Notes: generated from the sequence alone by a model not told the origin. A stretch of 64,000 bases of DNA from Paenibacillus lautus NBRC 15380 (GCF_004000945.1 NZ_BIMF01000006.1:124001-188000), one strand, 5' to 3'; counted from the stretch's first letter, positions 17,209-26,878 are shown. Translations and numbers: made by a program.

Positions 17209-18186
17209 TTATTCCTTCACGAATTCCTTCGTGCTGCGAACGGTATCGATCGGACGAACCATACGCTCGATCTGCTCGCGCTTTGGCTCCAGGAACGGAG
17301 GCAGGGACAACTTCTCGCCCAGCGTTTCATATGGCTCGTCACCCATGAAGCCCGGACCGTCGGTTGCGAACTCAAACAGAATTTGCGGTGCAACTCGCGC
17401 ATACAGGGACTGGAAGAAATAGCGGTCTACAAAGCCTGACGTATGGAACTGGAAGTCGTCCAGACGCTTGATCCAATGTTCCAGCACCGAGCGGTCCTCG
17501 ACCCGGAAGGCCGCGTGATGTACGGTGCCGAAGCCCTGCTGAGCTCTGGGAAGCACGGCGTTGTACTCGACAACCACCTGTGCGCCATTGCCCCCTTCAC
17601 CCACCTCAAACAGATGAAGCGAACCTTCCTTGCCGATTTCAGTAAATTGGAGTACTTTCTCCATCATTTCCTTGAAATTATCGAAGTTGGACACCCGTAC
17701 AAACACCGGGCCGAGTCCTGTAATCGCATGTTCCAGCGGAATCGGTCCTTTCTGCCAAGGAGTTCCTGAAGCCACACCCTCGTTGTTCTCATCGGAGATG
17801 AGCTGATACTGCTGATCGTCAAAATCAACAAAGGCGAGTGTCTTTTTGCCAAACAACTCTTGAATGCCTTGATGCTTCACATCCATCCGGTCAAATCGCT
17901 TGACCCAATATTCGAGTGCTGCATCGTTAGGGACACGGAACGAGGTTTTGTAAATCTCGTCTGTACCATGTCTGCCCTGCGGGATCCCCGGAAAATCGAA
18001 GAAGGTCATATCTGTGCCGGCACTGCCCTTGTCATCTGCAAAGAACAGGTGGTATGTCTGAATATCGTCCTGATTAACCGTCTTCTTCACGAGCCGCATG
18101 CCAAGCACATAGGTGAAAAACTCGTAGTTCTTCTCGGCACTGCTCGTAATGGCTGTTACGTGGTGAATTCCTTTTAATCCGTTCAT
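17209..18186 (-). CDS. Ring-cleaving dioxygenase, VOC/glyoxalase superfamily (MhqO-like)
   Basis: A 325-residue protein of tandem vicinal-oxygen-chelate modules. It begins GIHHVTAITSSAEKNYEFF, and a second module begins near GFGTVHHAAFRVED. Histidines at the starts of the modules are in the positions of the metal ligands. The Bacillus homologue MhqO belongs to the quinone and hydroquinone detoxification regulon. ATG 18186 follows GGAGGAA. A strong promoter with an MhqR-like palindrome lies directly upstream, supporting a role in quinone resistance. Confidence 0.88.
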   Translation of the reverse strand: MNGLKGIHHVTAITSSAEKNYEFFTYVLGMRLVKKTVNQDDIQTYHLFFADDKGSAGTDMTFFDFPGIPQGRHGTDEIYKTSFRVPNDAALEYWVKRFDRMDVKHQGIQELFGKKTLAFVDFDDQQYQLISDENNEGVASGTPWQKGPIPLEHAITGLGPVFVRVSNFDNFKEMMEKVLQFTEIGKEGSLHLFEVGEGGNGAQVVVEYNAVLPRAQQGFGTVHHAAFRVEDRSVLEHWIKRLDDFQFHTSGFVDRYFFQSLYARVAPQILFEFATDGPGFMGDEPYETLGEKLSLPPFLEPKREQIERMVRPIDTVRSTKEFVKE

Positions 18187-18260
18187 AATTAAATTCCTCC
18201 GTCTCTTCTATTTAGAAAGTGTTTGCCCAACCTTCATGAATTATTATTTCGATTTAAAAC

Positions 18261-18306
18261 ATCTTTAATTTAAGATAATAATATCACGACAATTCTGTTC
18301 CGTCAA
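18261..18306 (-). promoter_or_regulatory. Promoter with MhqR-like operator
   Basis: Minus-strand TTGACG (18301-18306), 17 bp, TATTAT (18278-18283). Just downstream is ATCTTTAATTTAAGAT (18261-18276), with ATCT/AGAT ends and an AATT centre as in the Bacillus MhqR box. Confidence 0.7.
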
Positions 18307-18346
18307 CCTTCTAAATTTATTACCCCAGTATAGCCGTGCATGATAT

Positions 18347-18390
18347 ACAAAAACGGCCGGACATAAAAACATCCGGCCGTTCTATTTTTT
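18347..18390 (-). terminator. Terminator of the peptide deformylase operon
   Basis: Arms AACGGCCGGA (18352-18361) and TCCGGCCGTT (18372-18381), with A residues to the left and T residues to the right, so it can act in both directions. Confidence 0.85.
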
Positions 18391-18418
18391 CTCATAAGAG
18401 ACTCTTCATATCTGTCCG

Positions 18419-18937
18419 TTATGCCCCTGTATTGGATAACCCAATGATAGGAAACAGCTCGATGCGTTGATGCGTCTCCTCATGATACAACCACCCATCC
18501 CGTACATGGTCCACAAACAATATGCCGTTCAGGTGATCAATCTCATGCTGCATACATCTGGCCAGATAATCTTCGCCTTCTAGAATCACCGTCTCGCCTT
18601 GACGATTCAATGTCTTTACCTTAACCTTATTGGCTCTCTTCACATATCCATAATACCCTGGATAAGAGAGACAAGCTTCGGGGCCTATCTGTTCCCCGTC
18701 CATCTCTACGATTTCTGGATTAATCAGCTCGATCAATCCTTCTCCGCAGTCCATGACAATAAGTCTTCGTAATATACCGACTTGTGGTGCGGCAAGACCA
18801 GCACGCCCTTCGCTGTCATACAGCGTCTCAGCCATATCATCCAGAATCTTCAATGCTCTGGCATTTACGGTATCGACTGGCCGGGCGATCTTTCGCAAGA
18901 TCGGATCACCGAATGGCACAATAGCTTTTACCGTCAT
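18419..18937 (-). CDS. def: Peptide deformylase
   Basis: A 172-residue metalloenzyme that removes the formyl group from new polypeptides. The three motifs are present: GLAAPQ (47-52), EACLS (87-91, metal ligand Cys89) and HEIDH (131-135, two His ligands and catalytic Glu132). Motif II has Ala where EGCLS is usual. I chose ATG 18937 because the longer frame lacks homology. It lies four bases after a small XRE regulator gene and appears to be in its operon, which is unusual for def. Paenibacillus-type genomes often carry more than one def, so this may be a regulated second copy. Confidence 0.93.
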   Translation of the reverse strand: MTVKAIVPFGDPILRKIARPVDTVNARALKILDDMAETLYDSEGRAGLAAPQVGILRRLIVMDCGEGLIELINPEIVEMDGEQIGPEACLSYPGYYGYVKRANKVKVKTLNRQGETVILEGEDYLARCMQHEIDHLNGILFVDHVRDGWLYHEETHQRIELFPIIGLSNTGA

Positions 18938-18941
18938 TTCC

Positions 18942-19205
18942 TTAAGCCCCCTTAGTTCTAGAAGGAGGTGTATGCACCCATAAGTCACCTGGAGTACACT
19001 CTAAGGTTGTGCAAAGGGCATCTAACGTCTCTGCCTTCATCTGCCTGGGCTGGTTCGTCAGCAAGGCACTAATGGAAGCAGCTGACAGGCTGTAATTCGC
19101 CTTCTTTTTCATCAGCCGCGCCAAAGCCGCTCCCGACCATATCCCTCTCTCCGCCATCACATTACGTAGCATCCATTCGAGCAAAGGGTCCCCCTCCCGT
19201 TCCAT
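18942..19205 (-). CDS. Small XRE-family helix-turn-helix regulator
   Basis: An 87-residue protein consisting almost only of a Cro/CI-type helix-turn-helix (ALARLMKKK, SLSAASISALL, MKAETLDALCTTLECTPGDLW), of the YozG/HTH_26 kind. ATG 19205 has a weak site, while TTG 19184 follows GGGAGGGGG and would give an 80-residue product. It is the first gene of the operon with def. A palindrome lies exactly between the -35 and -10 of its promoter, so it probably represses itself and def. Confidence 0.82.
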   Translation of the reverse strand: MEREGDPLLEWMLRNVMAERGIWSGAALARLMKKKANYSLSAASISALLTNQPRQMKAETLDALCTTLECTPGDLWVHTPPSRTKGA

Positions 19206-19226
19206 TCAAATATTAGCTCACACCTT

Positions 19227-19255
19227 ATTTTATTAGGTACTCCCTAATATCTCAA
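19227..19255 (-). promoter_or_regulatory. Promoter with embedded operator for XRE-def
   Basis: Minus-strand TTGAGA (19250-19255), 17 bp, TAAAAT (19227-19232). The spacer holds the perfect palindrome ATTAGG-TACTC-CCTAAT (19232-19248). Confidence 0.72.
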
Positions 19256-19318
19256 GCCTATTTTTTAGGGGTCTAACGAAAGTAGTTCTCTACAAATCTT
19301 GATGACCCTTCGGGACAC

Positions 19319-20272
19319 TTAAGCAGGTTTGGATTCGTTCCGTTCGAGCGATTTCCGCCTAGCGCTCTTGGATCTCCCTGCAAGGCTTGTTCCGATCACG
19401 CCGATAATGACGAGCGCTGCCCCGATGACATGATAATAAGCCAGCTCTTCATTCAAGAAGGCGACACCTCCAAAGATCGTGACCACGGTGGCCAGATTGT
19501 TAAAGATGCCCATCCGGGATGCCTCCATCTGGGATAATGCGTAATTGGACAGTAGCGATGTTCCAAGGGAGGACAACACGCCAAGATACAGAACGGCCCA
19601 TACGAAGGACGGATGCAAAAACGGGTCAAAATAATGTACGAGCGTCCCCTGCGCAGCATGTTGAGCAGCCGACATCAGGTTAAACAGCACGAATCCGATC
19701 AGTGACATGATGAACGTAATATCCAGTACCGACTGCTTCTGCGTCAACTTGCGGGCCATCACGCTGTATATCGCGTTGGAAAGCGCCGACAGCAGAATTA
19801 ATACAATTCCGAGCGTACTTGATGTCTCGAAGGAAACGCCCTTCAGCACGAATATAGAGATGATCCCTGTCACTGACAACACGGTAAACAGCTTTTGTGC
19901 CCAACTGGAGCGTTCCTTCAAAAACAGTGACGCCAAGAGCAACGTAAAGATCGGTACGGTAGCGTGTATGATCCCGGCCTCGGCCGAAGAGGTGTAAACC
20001 AAACCGAAGGTTTGCAGCGTAAAGAACAGGAACGGATAGAATATGGCCAGCGGCACGATGGTCAGCAGCCGTTTCAGATCCAGCTTGACCTTTCTACGGG
20101 CCATGAGGAGCGCAATCGATGCAACAATGAACGAAATGGTGAACCGGTGTGCCAGCGTATCCAGCGGGTTAGCAACGATCAGAGCCAACTTCACAAACAT
20201 AAACGAAAAACCAATGATGGCCGTATATCCTATCGCAGCGGCATAGGCACGGCTTGTATGCGATGTATTCAT
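19319..20272 (-). CDS. EamA/DMT superfamily transporter
   Basis: A 317-residue protein with ten predicted helices in two EamA repeats (about 10-145 and 155-295), with the repeat-end GIVLILLSALSNAIYSVMARK. Members export amino acids, metabolites or drugs. ATG 20272 follows AAGGAGA. An 18-bp perfect palindrome lies 108 bp upstream of the start. No regulator is adjacent. Substrate not predictable. Confidence 0.88.
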   Translation of the reverse strand: MNTSHTSRAYAAAIGYTAIIGFSFMFVKLALIVANPLDTLAHRFTISFIVASIALLMARRKVKLDLKRLLTIVPLAIFYPFLFFTLQTFGLVYTSSAEAGIIHATVPIFTLLLASLFLKERSSWAQKLFTVLSVTGIISIFVLKGVSFETSSTLGIVLILLSALSNAIYSVMARKLTQKQSVLDITFIMSLIGFVLFNLMSAAQHAAQGTLVHYFDPFLHPSFVWAVLYLGVLSSLGTSLLSNYALSQMEASRMGIFNNLATVVTIFGGVAFLNEELAYYHVIGAALVIIGVIGTSLAGRSKSARRKSLERNESKPA

Positions 20273-20379
20273 GATATGTGATCTCCTTCATCTTCTCTTT
20301 TGCATGACAACCAAAAGGTTGATGCATTTGCTACTTATCTTACGGCAGGAAGAACTCCGTTACGATTTGAAATAACACC

Positions 20380-20397
20380 AACTGTACCGGTACAGTT
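20380..20397. promoter_or_regulatory. Perfect 18-bp palindrome upstream of the EamA gene
   Basis: AACTGTACCGGTACAGTT is fully self-complementary. It is likely an operator for a dimeric regulator (GntR/MocR-like in style) encoded elsewhere. Confidence 0.6.
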
Positions 20398-20420
20398 AAA
20401 TGCGATGAAGGAAGTAATGA

Positions 20421-20463
20421 CAAAAAGGCTGTTTCCATCATCCCAAGATGATAGGAAACAGCC
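20421..20463 (-). terminator. Terminator of the stalk-domain lipoprotein gene
   Basis: Arms GGCTGTTTCCATCATC (20427-20442) and GATGATAGGAAACAGCC (20447-20463) with an A run at 20422-20426. Confidence 0.9.
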
Positions 20464-20533
20464 CCCTACTTTAACTTGTATACGTGTCGTATCAGGCATA
20501 CCTAGGCATGCCCGTTACCAATAACCATAATCA

Positions 20534-22045
20534 TTAATCACGTTGAACCGAAATCCAGCCGTCGCCCTCCAGATGAAGCGTTGCACCGAGCGCTTCTGCC
20601 ATAAACCGGAGCGGAACGTAGGTAGATCCATTGCTATGAACGAATGGAGCTTCCTGCAGCGTCACATTTTTACCGCCGACGCTGGCTGTTTTGGAGCCTA
20701 CGGTCAATACGATTTCTTCCCCTGTCAGATCATTGATGACTGTAATTTTCTTCGAGCCTTTGGCCCACTTCACTTCGGCATCCAACTGATCTGCCAGGTA
20801 ACGAAGCGGAACGAAGCTCTGATTGTTCTTCTTGATGACACCATATCCATAATCATCGCTCGAGGGGCTGAGGAACATCATTTTTTGCGTAATCTTCAGA
20901 TCATCCTTCAACACATTATAGATGAGGGAATCCTTCTCAAAGTTCCGTAGCACTTGACCCGGCGTCACCGATTCATTCAGGACGTCCAGCACGCCTTTGG
21001 ACGTGTCTACCTGATTGGCTTTTACCGCACCGCCGATGTTCCATGCTTCACTCTCGGAATAAACCTTGAAGGACTTCAATGGCAGTTCCTCGGAAGCCGG
21101 AAGTGCGATGTTCAGCTCCAGCGCACTCTTGCGTGTGTTCAGCTGGTCATCGAAGAAATAGTCCAGCTTGAGGATCGTACCCTTGCCGAAGACCGTTTCG
21201 GATCCCGGAAGCTCCTCCAATAGCTGTTCCTTCTGTTCATCATAGTTCTCCGTGAATTCGGTCAGTCCGCCATGCACGATATCGTAGAGCGACGCAACGA
21301 CCTCTTCCTTGGATTCCTGCGGCAGGAGTTCTACGTCTTCGCCGTAGGCCTCGCCGATGCTGGTGATCATCGGATAAATGGCATCATAAGCATCGCCGAT
21401 CACCTGCTTCAAGCCGGCTTCGTCTTTAAGCAGACTTTCGGCGAAAGGCTTAACCATGTTCAAGATCTCTTCGCCCGTCAGCTCCATATGGAGATGCGTC
21501 AGGTTCAAGCTTTCCCCGTTCACCTTCTCCTGAGCGGACTTCACCGTGATTGTCGATGGATTCGGGAAATGCTTCAGCACAAGCCCTGCCGCCTTCTTCA
21601 CGACATCTTGAATCGCCTGCTCATACTGACTGGTATCAGGCAGCCCGGGAACGGTCGTATCCATCGATAGATAGAACGGCTGCTTGGCGCCTTCCAATTG
21701 AATCGCCATTCCTTTGGAATCCATGGATATATGAAGTGGAATCTTCTTGTCCGAATATTGGACACTGCCCTGAATGGACACCGTTTTGCTATCCTGTACG
21801 ATGGCATGATCCATATTCAGGGATAACGAATTAATGAGATCAATCGCTTCTTTATCTTCAGTCGATAGGGCCTTGTCTGATGGCACCACCTCGAATCGAA
21901 TACTTGCCTTGGATTCACTGGATTTAACATCAAGACTTGTAAGCAACGCCTTGTTGATATCCAGTCCCCCGACTGCCTGACATCCTGTCATGACAACCAG
22001 CACAGCTGCAACGAGTACAGTCAACCATTTGAACTTCTTATACAT
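20534..22045 (-). CDS. Lipoprotein with copper-amine-oxidase-type stalk domain
   Basis: A 503-residue secreted protein. The signal peptide ends in VMTGC with Cys22 as the lipid-modified residue. A large central region with alternating strands (about 30-385) has no family I can name. The C-terminal 115 residues form the stalk domain common in Paenibacillus, with two SFVPLRYLADQL / TYVPLRFMAEAL repeats. These domains bind the cell wall or proteins and are not oxidases. ATG 22045 has GGGAGGGG 12 bp upstream. It is a single gene with its own terminator. Probably a surface protein; function unknown. Confidence 0.82.
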   Translation of the reverse strand: MYKKFKWLTVLVAAVLVVMTGCQAVGGLDINKALLTSLDVKSSESKASIRFEVVPSDKALSTEDKEAIDLINSLSLNMDHAIVQDSKTVSIQGSVQYSDKKIPLHISMDSKGMAIQLEGAKQPFYLSMDTTVPGLPDTSQYEQAIQDVVKKAAGLVLKHFPNPSTITVKSAQEKVNGESLNLTHLHMELTGEEILNMVKPFAESLLKDEAGLKQVIGDAYDAIYPMITSIGEAYGEDVELLPQESKEEVVASLYDIVHGGLTEFTENYDEQKEQLLEELPGSETVFGKGTILKLDYFFDDQLNTRKSALELNIALPASEELPLKSFKVYSESEAWNIGGAVKANQVDTSKGVLDVLNESVTPGQVLRNFEKDSLIYNVLKDDLKITQKMMFLSPSSDDYGYGVIKKNNQSFVPLRYLADQLDAEVKWAKGSKKITVINDLTGEEIVLTVGSKTASVGGKNVTLQEAPFVHSNGSTYVPLRFMAEALGATLHLEGDGWISVQRD

Positions 22046-22305
22046 AACGATATTTGTCCCCTCCCAGGTCATAGGCTCATTTCTATTATGGGAAGGGAGG
22101 AAATGTTTGTAAATAGGTATTTAAGCCTCGTCCTATGCGCACTCGCGGAAGGGTGCCCACTGATAGCACATATCGACATTTTGCTATACACTGGGAATGA
22201 AATGCTGATCGTAAAGTGCAAGTTCAACAGTCAACTTTTCAGCCGGGAAGGTTTGCAAAGGGGCTTTGAACAACCTGAACAACCTTATAAAGCGTGGTGA
22301 ATCTC

Positions 22306-22995
22306 TTGTTTAAAATTATGTTAATCGAAGACGACGTGACCCTATTCCATGAAGTGCAGGAGCGCCTGTCGCAATGGTCGTATAACGTTTATGGCGTCCG
22401 GGATTTCAGCGCCGTACTTCAGGAATTTACAGCGGTTCAGCCCGATCTGGTCATTATCGACATCCAGCTGCCGAAGTTTGACGGGTTCCATTGGTGCCGA
22501 ATGATTCGTTCCCACTCGAACGTGCCGATTATCTTCTTGTCTTCCCGGGATCATCCCACTGATATGGTGATGTCCATGCAGCTTGGCGCGGACGATTTCA
22601 TTCAGAAGCCGTTTCACTTCGAGGTCCTGATAGCCAAAATCCAGGCCACCCTGCGCCGAGTATACAATTACAACACCGAGCGGACCGAGCTCAGAACATG
22701 GCGCGGAGCCACCGTTGAATTCGGCAAAAATACGATTAGCAGCCCCCAGGGCACCGCTGAACTGACTAAGAATGAAATGTTCATTCTGAAAATCCTCATG
22801 GAGCGAAAGAATCAAATCGTCAGCCGGGAGGATCTGATCAAGAGCTTATGGGACAACGAGCATTTTGTCAGCGATAATACCTTAACGGTCAACATCAATC
22901 GGCTGCGCAAGAAGCTGGAGCCCCTCGGTCTTGATCCTTACATCGAAACCAAGGTGGGACAAGGTTATATCGCCACGGAAGAGGCCCATGCATGA
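22306..22995 (+). CDS. Response regulator, OmpR family (BceR-like)
   Basis: A 229-residue regulator with a receiver domain (acidic pair in LIEDD, phospho-acceptor Asp in LVIIDIQLPKFDG) and a winged-helix output domain. I chose TTG 22306, giving MFKIMLIEDD, because BceR homologues begin this way and GTGGTGA lies upstream; the frame extends to GTG 22294. It overlaps the kinase gene by four bases. It should activate the ABC genes that follow in response to peptide antibiotics such as bacitracin. Confidence 0.92.
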   Translation: MFKIMLIEDDVTLFHEVQERLSQWSYNVYGVRDFSAVLQEFTAVQPDLVIIDIQLPKFDGFHWCRMIRSHSNVPIIFLSSRDHPTDMVMSMQLGADDFIQKPFHFEVLIAKIQATLRRVYNYNTERTELRTWRGATVEFGKNTISSPQGTAELTKNEMFILKILMERKNQIVSREDLIKSLWDNEHFVSDNTLTVNINRLRKKLEPLGLDPYIETKVGQGYIATEEAHA

Positions 22996-23996
22996 TGATG
23001 GCCTACATCCGGGAACGACTAAGCTGGATTCTGTTCTTCCTGTTTCTGCAGCTGCTGTTCCTGTTTATAGCCGCAGTGGATTCCCAGATCCCGTTTCTGT
23101 CCATCCTCTATATCGTTTTTTTGTCGACATTGTTCTTCATCATATTTCTGGTCGTAAGATACAACCGGGAAACCAAATTTTACAAAAGCCTGCAGGCGTG
23201 GGATGACACCTACGATTTAGCCGCCATCAGCGAGCCGGAGCACCCCTTTGAGGCGGTTGCCATGGATATTCTCTCCCTTCAGACCGAGCGTTTCAAGAAG
23301 GAATCCTCCATGCGTCTGACGGAGATACAAGGGGAGAAGGACGAGCTGTTATCCTGGATTCACGAAGTGAAAACGCCGCTCACCACCATGCAGCTGATGA
23401 TCGAGCGCATGGAAGATGAGACGTTAAAAGCGCAGCTCCAGTATGAGTGGCTCCGCATCCACCTGCTGCTTGACCAGCAGCTGCACCAGAAGCGCATCCC
23501 CTTTATCCGGAATGATCTGTTGATCGAGGTAGCCGCCCTTGAGCCGATCATCTTCCAGGAAATACGTGCGCTCAAGTCCTGGTGCATGCAGAAAGGCATC
23601 GGATTTGACGTTTCCCTTGAGGTAACGGAAGTGCTCAGCGATGCCAAGTGGCTGGGCTTTATAGTCCGCCAGCTGTTGACCAACGCGGTCAAATACAGCA
23701 ACGCTTCGGACATCATCATCGAGAGCGATCTCAAGGATGATCATGTCAGGCTTACCATCCAGGATTCCGGACGCGGCATTGATCCGAAGGACATGCCCCG
23801 GATTTTCGACAAAGGCTTCACGTCAACCACCTCGCATCAGGACCATGCCGCAACCGGCATGGGGCTCTATCTGGCGCAAAAAGTAGCCGATGCCCTGCTG
23901 ATTCGCATTCAGGTGGAATCGAAGCCGGGGATCGGCACCACCTTCACCTTGATCTTTCCGAAACGGAATGATGTCGTAAGCATTACCGGCATGTGA
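22992..23996 (+). CDS. Intramembrane-sensing histidine kinase (BceS-like)
   Basis: A 334-residue kinase with two closely spaced helices (about 12-30 and 36-56) and almost no outside loop, the hallmark of BceS-type kinases that sense through their ABC transporter. The phospho-acceptor is His in LLSWIHEVKTPLTTMQ. The HATPase domain has NAVKYS, DSGRGI and GMGLYL motifs. The stop codon lies within a palindrome that is the likely BceR operator for the next gene. Confidence 0.93.
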   Translation: MMMAYIRERLSWILFFLFLQLLFLFIAAVDSQIPFLSILYIVFLSTLFFIIFLVVRYNRETKFYKSLQAWDDTYDLAAISEPEHPFEAVAMDILSLQTERFKKESSMRLTEIQGEKDELLSWIHEVKTPLTTMQLMIERMEDETLKAQLQYEWLRIHLLLDQQLHQKRIPFIRNDLLIEVAALEPIIFQEIRALKSWCMQKGIGFDVSLEVTEVLSDAKWLGFIVRQLLTNAVKYSNASDIIIESDLKDDHVRLTIQDSGRGIDPKDMPRIFDKGFTSTTSHQDHAATGMGLYLAQKVADALLIRIQVESKPGIGTTFTLIFPKRNDVVSITGM

Positions 23997-24011
23997 CAAC
24001 AATGTCACATG
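23990..24011 (+). promoter_or_regulatory. BceR-type operator upstream of the ABC genes
   Basis: Inverted repeat with arms CATGTGACA (23990-23998) and TGTCACATG (24003-24011) around ACAA. It overlaps the kinase stop codon. A TATGAT -10 lies at 24061-24066 without a good -35, as expected for activator-dependent transcription. Confidence 0.72.
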
Positions 24012-24095
24012 CTTTTGCGCTTTGTTCGGCGAATCGAAGGAAAAGGCCCCTCGACTCCTTTATGATAAGGACAGATAACAAAGGAGTGAGTGAAA

Positions 24096-24857
24096 TTGGC
24101 AATTCTTGAAGCAAACCAAATTCATAAAAGCTACGGCAACAAATTCAATAAACAGGAAGTGCTGAAGGGCATCGATATCCGCGTGGATAAAGGCGAGTTC
24201 GTCAGCATCATGGGCGCATCGGGCTCAGGGAAAACCACGCTTCTGAACGTGCTCTCCTCGATCGATAAAGTAAGCCTCGGCAGTATCAAAATTGAGGGCA
24301 AAGAGTTTACGGGCCTCAAGGAGAAGGAGCTGGCGGAGTTCCGGAAGCACCATCTGGGATTTATTTTTCAGGAGTACAACCTGCTGGATACACTAACCGT
24401 CAAGGAAAATGTACTGCTGCCGCTCTCCATTAAGAAGGTATCCAAAAAGGAAGCCGATCAGAAGTTCCAAAGAATCGCGACCGAGCTTGGCATCTATGAG
24501 CTCAAGGATAAATATCCGAACCAGATCTCCGGGGGACAGAAGCAGCGGACCTCCGCGGCCCGTGCATTCATCCATGATCCGAGCATTATTTTTGCGGATG
24601 AGCCGACGGGAGCGCTGGACTCGAAGTCCGCATCCGATCTGTTGAATAAGCTTAGCGAATTAAATCAGAAGATCGACTCCACGATCATCATGGTTACCCA
24701 TGATCCCGTGGCCGCCAGCTATTGCACTAGGGTGGTCTTCATTAAGGATGGACAGATCTATACCCAGCTGAACAAGGGCGACCAGTCCCGTCAGGCCTTC
24801 TTCAATGACATCATCAAGACTCAAGGCGTGCTAGGCGGTGTTCAGAATGAACATTAA
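24096..24857 (+). CDS. Bce-type ABC transporter ATP-binding protein (BceA-like)
   Basis: A 253-residue ABC ATPase of the MacB/LolD-type resistance group, with Walker [11 protein letters not shown]-loop [11 protein letters not shown], signature ISGGQKQR and Walker [14 protein letters not shown] chose TTG 24096 ([14 protein letters not shown]), which matches BceA starts and has AAGGAG nine bases upstream; GTG 24090 is too close. The permease start overlaps its end. With BceB it removes peptide antibiotics from their lipid targets and also acts as the sensor for the kinase. Confidence 0.93.
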   Translation: MAILEANQIHKSYGNKFNKQEVLKGIDIRVDKGEFVSIMGASGSGKTTLLNVLSSIDKVSLGSIKIEGKEFTGLKEKELAEFRKHHLGFIFQEYNLLDTLTVKENVLLPLSIKKVSKKEADQKFQRIATELGIYELKDKYPNQISGGQKQRTSAARAFIHDPSIIFADEPTGALDSKSASDLLNKLSELNQKIDSTIIMVTHDPVAASYCTRVVFIKDGQIYTQLNKGDQSRQAFFNDIIKTQGVLGGVQNEH

Positions 24858-26796
24858 TTATCTGATCTACCGGAATTTGAAGAAAAATATCAAGAATTAT
24901 TATCTGTATGTATTTGCGCTCATCTTCAGCGTGGGTCTGTACTTCGCGTTTGTCACGCTGCAATATGATCCGGCGATGGATGAAGCGAAGGGTTCTGTGA
25001 AGGGAGCGGCAGCGCTTGGCGCCGCCTCCGTGCTGCTCGTGGCAATCGTAGCGATATTCCTGCTGTATGCCAACACGATTTTCATTAAACGGCGCAGCAA
25101 AGAGATCGGGCTATTTCAGCTCATCGGACTGACCAAGGGCAAGATATTCCGGATCCTCAGCGCAGAGAACCTGATTCTGTATTTCGGCTCGATGGTCATC
25201 GGCATCTTTGCCGGGTTCGCGGGTTCGCGCTTGATCTTGATGATTCTGTTCAAGGTCACCGGCGTTGATACCAAGGCGGCTCTAACCTTCTCCACCGAAG
25301 CGATGATCCAGACCGTGATTGTGTTTGCCGTCATCTATGTGCTGATTATGATCATGAATTATACATTCATCAAAAGACAGAGCATTCTGTCCCTCTTCCG
25401 CGCGGTATCGACAACCGAGAACCAAATTAAGAAAATGTCCTTCGCCGAAATGTTGTTCGGATTGCTCGGCATCGGACTCATACTTCTCGGTTATTATGTG
25501 TCGACCAAGCTGTTCAGCGGTGATTTCACCACCATGAACGAGCTGTTCATGGCTATGATCCTGATCTTGGGATCGGTTATCATCGGGACTTATCTGTTCT
25601 ATAAAGGGTCGGTCAGCTTTCTATTCAACGCAATTCGAAAGAGCAAGGGCGGTTACTTGTCCCTGAACGATGTGCTGTCCCTCTCCTCCATCATGTTCCG
25701 CATGAAATCGAATGCGCTGCTGCTGACCATCATTACGACCGTATCCGCACTCGCGATCGGACTACTGTCGCTCAGCTATATTTCTTACTATTCTGCGGAG
25801 AAATCGGCCGAGCAAAGCGTGCCCAACCATTTTGCGGTAGCGGACCAGAAGGATTTTGCCGCCTTTATCCAGGCACTTACGGATGAAGATATCGAATTTA
25901 AGAAGACCGAACGGGACGTAATCCAGGTAAATGCGGACCTATCCGACATTATCGGGGCCAGCCTGGAGATATCTGGGCAAGTGGATTCCAGTTCCATGAT
26001 CATCCCGGTAATCAGTGATGCCAGCGTGAAGGGCAAGGATGTTTCCCCCGGAGAGACGCTGTTCACGGGATACAGTGACGCGATCCAGCAATTTATGGCG
26101 ATCCAGACCACAGGAGAAATTGAACTCATAAGCCCTAAACAAAGCTTTAAGCAGAAGCTTATCGGCTTGGACAAGGAAGCCTACGTATCCTATTATTATG
26201 CAAGCGGCGGGCTGCCGACAGCGATTGTGGATCAGACCGTATTTGATAAGCTGGCTCAGGATTTGGATCCGAAGATCCAGAAGAAGACCAATGTCTATCT
26301 CGGCATTGATATTGTGGATCCAAACGCTGTAGATCAGGCCAATCAGATCTTTAAGAGCCTCGGCATTAGCGAGGAAACAGGGAACCTCTCTCAGACGGAA
26401 ATGGCCTTCAACCAGAAGAGCAATATGGGCTTGATGATGTTCATCGTGGGATTCCTGGGACTTACCTTCCTGATTACTTCAGGATGCATCCTGTACTTTA
26501 AGCAGATGGATGAAGGTGAAGAGGAGAAGCCGAATTATACCATTCTCCGGAAACTGGGCTTTACTCAAGGAAACCTGCTGAAGGGGATTCAGATCAAGCA
26601 GCTGTTCAATTTCGGCATTCCGCTGGTCGTCGGGTTGTCCCACAGTTACTTTGCCGTTAAATCCGGCTGGTTCTTCTTCGGAACCGAGCTGTGGCTGCCC
26701 ATGGTCATGGTTATGCTGCTGTATACGGCGCTGTATTCCATATTCGGGTTGTTATCGGTCATGTTCTATAAACGGGTAATTAAAGAAGCGTTGTAA
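24847..26796 (+). CDS. Bce-type ABC transporter permease (BceB-like)
   Basis: A 649-residue permease with ten predicted helices and the large extracellular domain between helices 7 and 8 (about residues 315-530) that defines BceB-type transporters. It begins [20 protein letters not shown] as in the family; GTG 24838 is an in-frame alternative. It overlaps the ATPase gene by 11 bases and is followed by a strong terminator. The extracellular domain largely sets the drug spectrum, which cannot be read from sequence here. Confidence 0.93.
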   Translation: MNINYLIYRNLKKNIKNYYLYVFALIFSVGLYFAFVTLQYDPAMDEAKGSVKGAAALGAASVLLVAIVAIFLLYANTIFIKRRSKEIGLFQLIGLTKGKIFRILSAENLILYFGSMVIGIFAGFAGSRLILMILFKVTGVDTKAALTFSTEAMIQTVIVFAVIYVLIMIMNYTFIKRQSILSLFRAVSTTENQIKKMSFAEMLFGLLGIGLILLGYYVSTKLFSGDFTTMNELFMAMILILGSVIIGTYLFYKGSVSFLFNAIRKSKGGYLSLNDVLSLSSIMFRMKSNALLLTIITTVSALAIGLLSLSYISYYSAEKSAEQSVPNHFAVADQKDFAAFIQALTDEDIEFKKTERDVIQVNADLSDIIGASLEISGQVDSSSMIIPVISDASVKGKDVSPGETLFTGYSDAIQQFMAIQTTGEIELISPKQSFKQKLIGLDKEAYVSYYYASGGLPTAIVDQTVFDKLAQDLDPKIQKKTNVYLGIDIVDPNAVDQANQIFKSLGISEETGNLSQTEMAFNQKSNMGLMMFIVGFLGLTFLITSGCILYFKQMDEGEEEKPNYTILRKLGFTQGNLLKGIQIKQLFNFGIPLVVGLSHSYFAVKSGWFFFGTELWLPMVMVMLLYTALYSIFGLLSVMFYKRVIKEAL

Positions 26797-26802
26797 GCGA
26801 GG

Positions 26803-26852
26803 TGCATGGTTGGGCCCAGGGATGATTCGGGTTCCATCCATGCATTTTTTTT
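26803..26852 (+). terminator. Terminator of the Bce-type operon
   Basis: Arms TGCATGG (26803-26809) and CCATGCA (26838-26844) with eight T residues at 26845-26852. Confidence 0.82.
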
Positions 26853-26878
26853 CGTGTGCAGGCGTGAAAAACTGCGGA

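Noticed and set aside
22088..22300. A 70-codon ORF just before the BceR-like gene
   Set aside because: The only ribosome-like sequence is too close to an internal ATG, and the product has no coherent features. I treat it as untranslated leader.
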